Assembly: GCA_963712955.1 (NCBI GenBank)
Contig: CAVQKF010000005.1
Location: 496,001 to 560,000 of the forward strand
DNA from: DATFVJ01 sp963712955
GTDB lineage: Bacteria; Actinomycetota; Actinomycetes; Streptosporangiales; Streptosporangiaceae
Length of the DNA: 64,000 nt
Direction of reading: 5' to 3'
A model generated the notes under the pieces. That model had not been told where the DNA came from, did no database searches, and saw nothing but the letters and a program-made list of their open reading frames with translations. A program made the translations under genes and the position numbers. Shown here one piece after another: positions 62,510 through 64,000 of this stretch (positions within the stretch are counted from its first letter, which is position 1; each line of letters opens with the position of its first letter).

Positions 62510-63150
62510 ATGCACAGATTATCGAAGCGGATCAGCGCGGTAGTGGGGTCACGTTGCTCGCCGCCGCGGGTGCAGCCACCATCGCCATCACGGGTGCCGC
62601 CGCCGGCCCAGCAGTCAAGCAGACCTCGTTCCAGATGGTTCCCTCCGCCACCGCGGTCGGCGCTAACTGCCTCAAGGGTGCGCAGGCCAAGGTCAGCATC
62701 AAGTCGCGGGGTCCGGTCGAGGTCATGAACGTTTGGGCGGACCACCTGCCAAAGAACACGGACTTCGACCTGTTTGTCATTCAGGTGCCCAATGCGCCGT
62801 TTGGGATCTCCTGGTACCAGGGGGACCTGGACAGCAATGGCCAGGGTAACGCCAACGGCACGTTCATCGGGCGCTTCAGCATCGAGACCTTTGCCGTGGC
62901 GCCGGGTGTGGCACCCGCTCCCGATGTCCACAAGAGCCCGCCCTTCCCGGACGCCACCGCCAACCCGCCCTTCGCGCCCGTGCACACCTACCACCTGGGC
63001 CTGTGGTTCAACTCGCCGAAGGACGCCGTCGCCGCCGGCTGCCCGGGCGCAACCACGCCGTTCAACGGTGACCACACCGCTGGCGTGCAGGCACTGAGCA
63101 CACGCAATTTCCCCGACCAGTCCGGTCCGCTGCTCCAGATCCAACCCTGA
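62510..63150 (+). pseudogene. Secreted protein of unknown function, one frameshift in the signal peptide
   Basis: ATG 62510 follows a strong AAGGAGGA and starts MHRLSKRISAVVG. One base is missing in a G run near 62547, after which the frame reads VTLLAAAGAATIAITGAAAG, completing a signal peptide. The mature part includes VGANCLKGAQAKVSIKSRGP, MNVWADHLPKNTDFDLFVIQ, YHLGLWFNSPKDAVAAGCPG and TRNFPDQSGPLLQIQP. No family recognised; two Cys may form a disulfide. The open frame from 62416 lacks the start signal, so the lesion decides whether the protein is made. A terminator follows the stop. Confidence 0.7.
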
Positions 63151-63166
63151 CGCCAGGCTCGCATGG

Positions 63167-63200
63167 GGATGGAGGGGGCAGAGCCCTGCCCCCTCCATCC
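63167..63200 (+). terminator. Perfect 15-bp inverted repeat after the secreted protein gene
   Basis: GGATGGAGGGGGCAG (63167-63181) and its exact complement (63186-63200) around a 4-base loop, 17 bases past the stop at 63150. Confidence 0.8.
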
Positions 63201-63218
63201 GGTCCGGGTGTGGTGTCT

Positions 63219-63248
63219 GTCACCTGTCGGCCGCGGCCGACAGGTGAC
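63219..63248. repeat. Perfect 30-bp palindrome
   Basis: GTCACCTGTCGGCCG (63219-63233) runs straight into its reverse complement, giving an unbroken palindrome with no loop. It lies just past a terminator. It could be a second terminator or a dimer-protein binding site. Confidence 0.65.
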
Positions 63249-63423
63249 GTGCGGCCGGGAAGACCACCTCGGCACTCGTGTCGCCGAGTGTTCGGCGTCT
63301 CCTTGCTGACTTGTGTCCGGCACATCATGGCGCCTGTCGGGAGGATAGCCAAGTAGTAGGAGCCGCCCAACCGATGTAAGGTGCAGGCCATCAGGGATCC
63401 CTGCCATGTACGCGGAGGATGTC

Positions 63424-63672
63424 ATGGCCGCTAGACAACAGTGGAGCGATCTCAGCAAGCGCCGCCGCAGACTAATCATCGTCGCAGCCGTTGCCGAAGG
63501 CAGCCTCAAGACGGCGGCGCTCATTGACATCAAGCGTCGGCCAGCAAGCCAGATCCGAGGCTCGAAATGGATATGGGCCGCAGTGGTGGTCTTCGTCAAC
63601 TCCTTCGGGGGCGCACCACTGTCATACTTCGCCTTCGGGCGGCGACGGCAACCAGCGTCCCAGCCCGACTGA
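63424..63672 (+). CDS. Small PLDc_N/DUF5652-like membrane protein
   Basis: 82 residues from ATG 63424 (GGAGGATGTC upstream); an earlier ATG at 63406 is less likely. SKRRRRLIIVAAVAEGSLKT then AALIDIKRRPASQIRGSKWI, WAAVVVFVNSFGGAPLSYFA and FGRRR. The pattern of one N-terminal helix, a basic loop with Arg-Gly-x-Lys-Trp, and a second helix matches the small phospholipase-D-N-terminal-like membrane proteins found beside regulators. Function unknown. Confidence 0.75.
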   Translation: MAARQQWSDLSKRRRRLIIVAAVAEGSLKTAALIDIKRRPASQIRGSKWIWAAVVVFVNSFGGAPLSYFAFGRRRQPASQPD

Positions 63673-63789
63673 TATGCGTAGTAGCACGTCTGTGACTGGC
63701 AGCGGGGGGCGGGATTGATGAACCCGCGACCTCTGGGTCATGACTGCAGGTAGTCCGTATCAAGGAGCGCCCTGACTCCGAGTGACTCC

Positions 63790-63830
63790 TTTGCCGAATT
63801 TGCGCCGTACCAGATCAAGGCGGCACCGCT
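63790..63830. repeat. Diverged dispersed repeat, copy 2
   Basis: TTTGCCGAATTTGCGCCGTA followed by CCAGATCAAGGCGGCACCGC, matching 30371-30410 with about eight differences. The region 63673-63928 around it has no supported gene. Confidence 0.4.
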
Positions 63831-63928
63831 CCGTGCGGTCGCGCCCGGCCCCGCTCGCGCCGGGCCCGCGGCCACGCCGGGCCGACCCGGCGCAGCGAGG
63901 GATGGCAGCTGCCGACGGGCGGATCGGG

Positions 63929-64000
63929 CTACACCGTCTTCATCAGCCCGATGCGATTGCCTGCGGGATCGCTGAAATAGGCGAGCGTCGGCCCGTCGGG
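63929..64000 (-). CDS. VOC-family protein, C-terminal end (cut by window edge)
   Basis: The minus strand entering from the right edge reads PDGPTLAYFSDPAGNRIGLM then KTV and a stop. This is the final strand of a glyoxalase/VOC protein (typically TxxYxxDPxGNxIxL). The rest lies outside the window. Confidence 0.65.
   Translation of the reverse strand, partial: PDGPTLAYFSDPAGNRIGLMKTV

Noticed and set aside
1..64000. rRNA genes, oriC or a complete prophage
   Set aside because: No 16S/23S motifs, DnaA-box clusters or phage structural genes were seen; only isolated integrase and replication relics.

Overview
This is a high-GC actinomycete chromosome window. Supporting signs are GC-rich third codon positions, GTG starts, short GTGA and ATGA overlaps, PadR, LAL and ECF42-type regulators, an F420/PPOX enzyme, and remnants of actinomycete integrative-element genes. 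No rRNA, CRISPR array or clear replication origin is visible. I cannot name the species; a filamentous soil actinomycete is a guess. The window looks like an accessory, decaying region. Intact regulatory, redox and stress genes are separated by many transposase and integrase fragments and by genes carrying a single frameshift.

Layout. 0-7.5 kb: integrase start cut by the left edge, broken GNAT and Bax-inhibitor genes, epoxide hydrolase, a large LAL-type LuxR regulator, a GMC oxidoreductase tail and a tRNA-Tyr-like remnant. 8-14.5 kb: SnoaL remnant, NmrA-like reductase, VOC protein, and a cluster of SgcJ-like, DGPF/YCII, ECF42 sigma and SRPBCC genes. 14.5-18.1 kb: broken PadR, hydrolase and sigma fragments, a methyltransferase, and a divergent TetR/PhzF pair.

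18.6-24.6 kb: three insertion sequences nested inside one another. An IS4-like element (10-bp target duplication) sits in the left end of an IS110 element. That IS110 element sits in the transposase gene of an IS1634-like element, which itself interrupts an unknown gene at CTAG. 24.6-27.2 kb: decayed OLD/GajA-like nuclease next to an intact Fic protein. 27.2-36.7 kb: PadR with a coupled WD40 membrane protein, DUF4389 membrane protein, a sedolisin protease with one frameshift, and integrase/ISKra4 remnants. 36.7-43.5 kb: PaaI thioesterase, MBL hydrolase, an enoyl-CoA hydratase operon, a PPOX protein, more integrase/IS1380 debris, and an HTH-MntA/HepT toxin-antitoxin pair.

44-52.3 kb: broken IS110-type element, then a redoxin gene split by two identical 1907-bp group II introns lying head to tail with no exon between them and antisense to the gene. 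A second epoxide hydrolase, paralogous to the first, follows. 52.5-64 kb: RepSA-like remnant, Phd/VapC toxin-antitoxin pair, two PF03640-repeat surface proteins, a secreted HAF-repeat protein, a stress-type cluster (USP-like protein, DUF6325-HTH fusion, HAD phosphatase, four-EF-hand protein, DUF1269 protein), a secreted protein, a small PLDc_N-like membrane protein and a VOC gene cut by the right edge.

The strongest observations are the tandem antisense group II introns and the fully resolved nest of insertion sequences. Many otherwise intact genes carry exactly one frameshift, so part of the apparent decay may be sequencing error.
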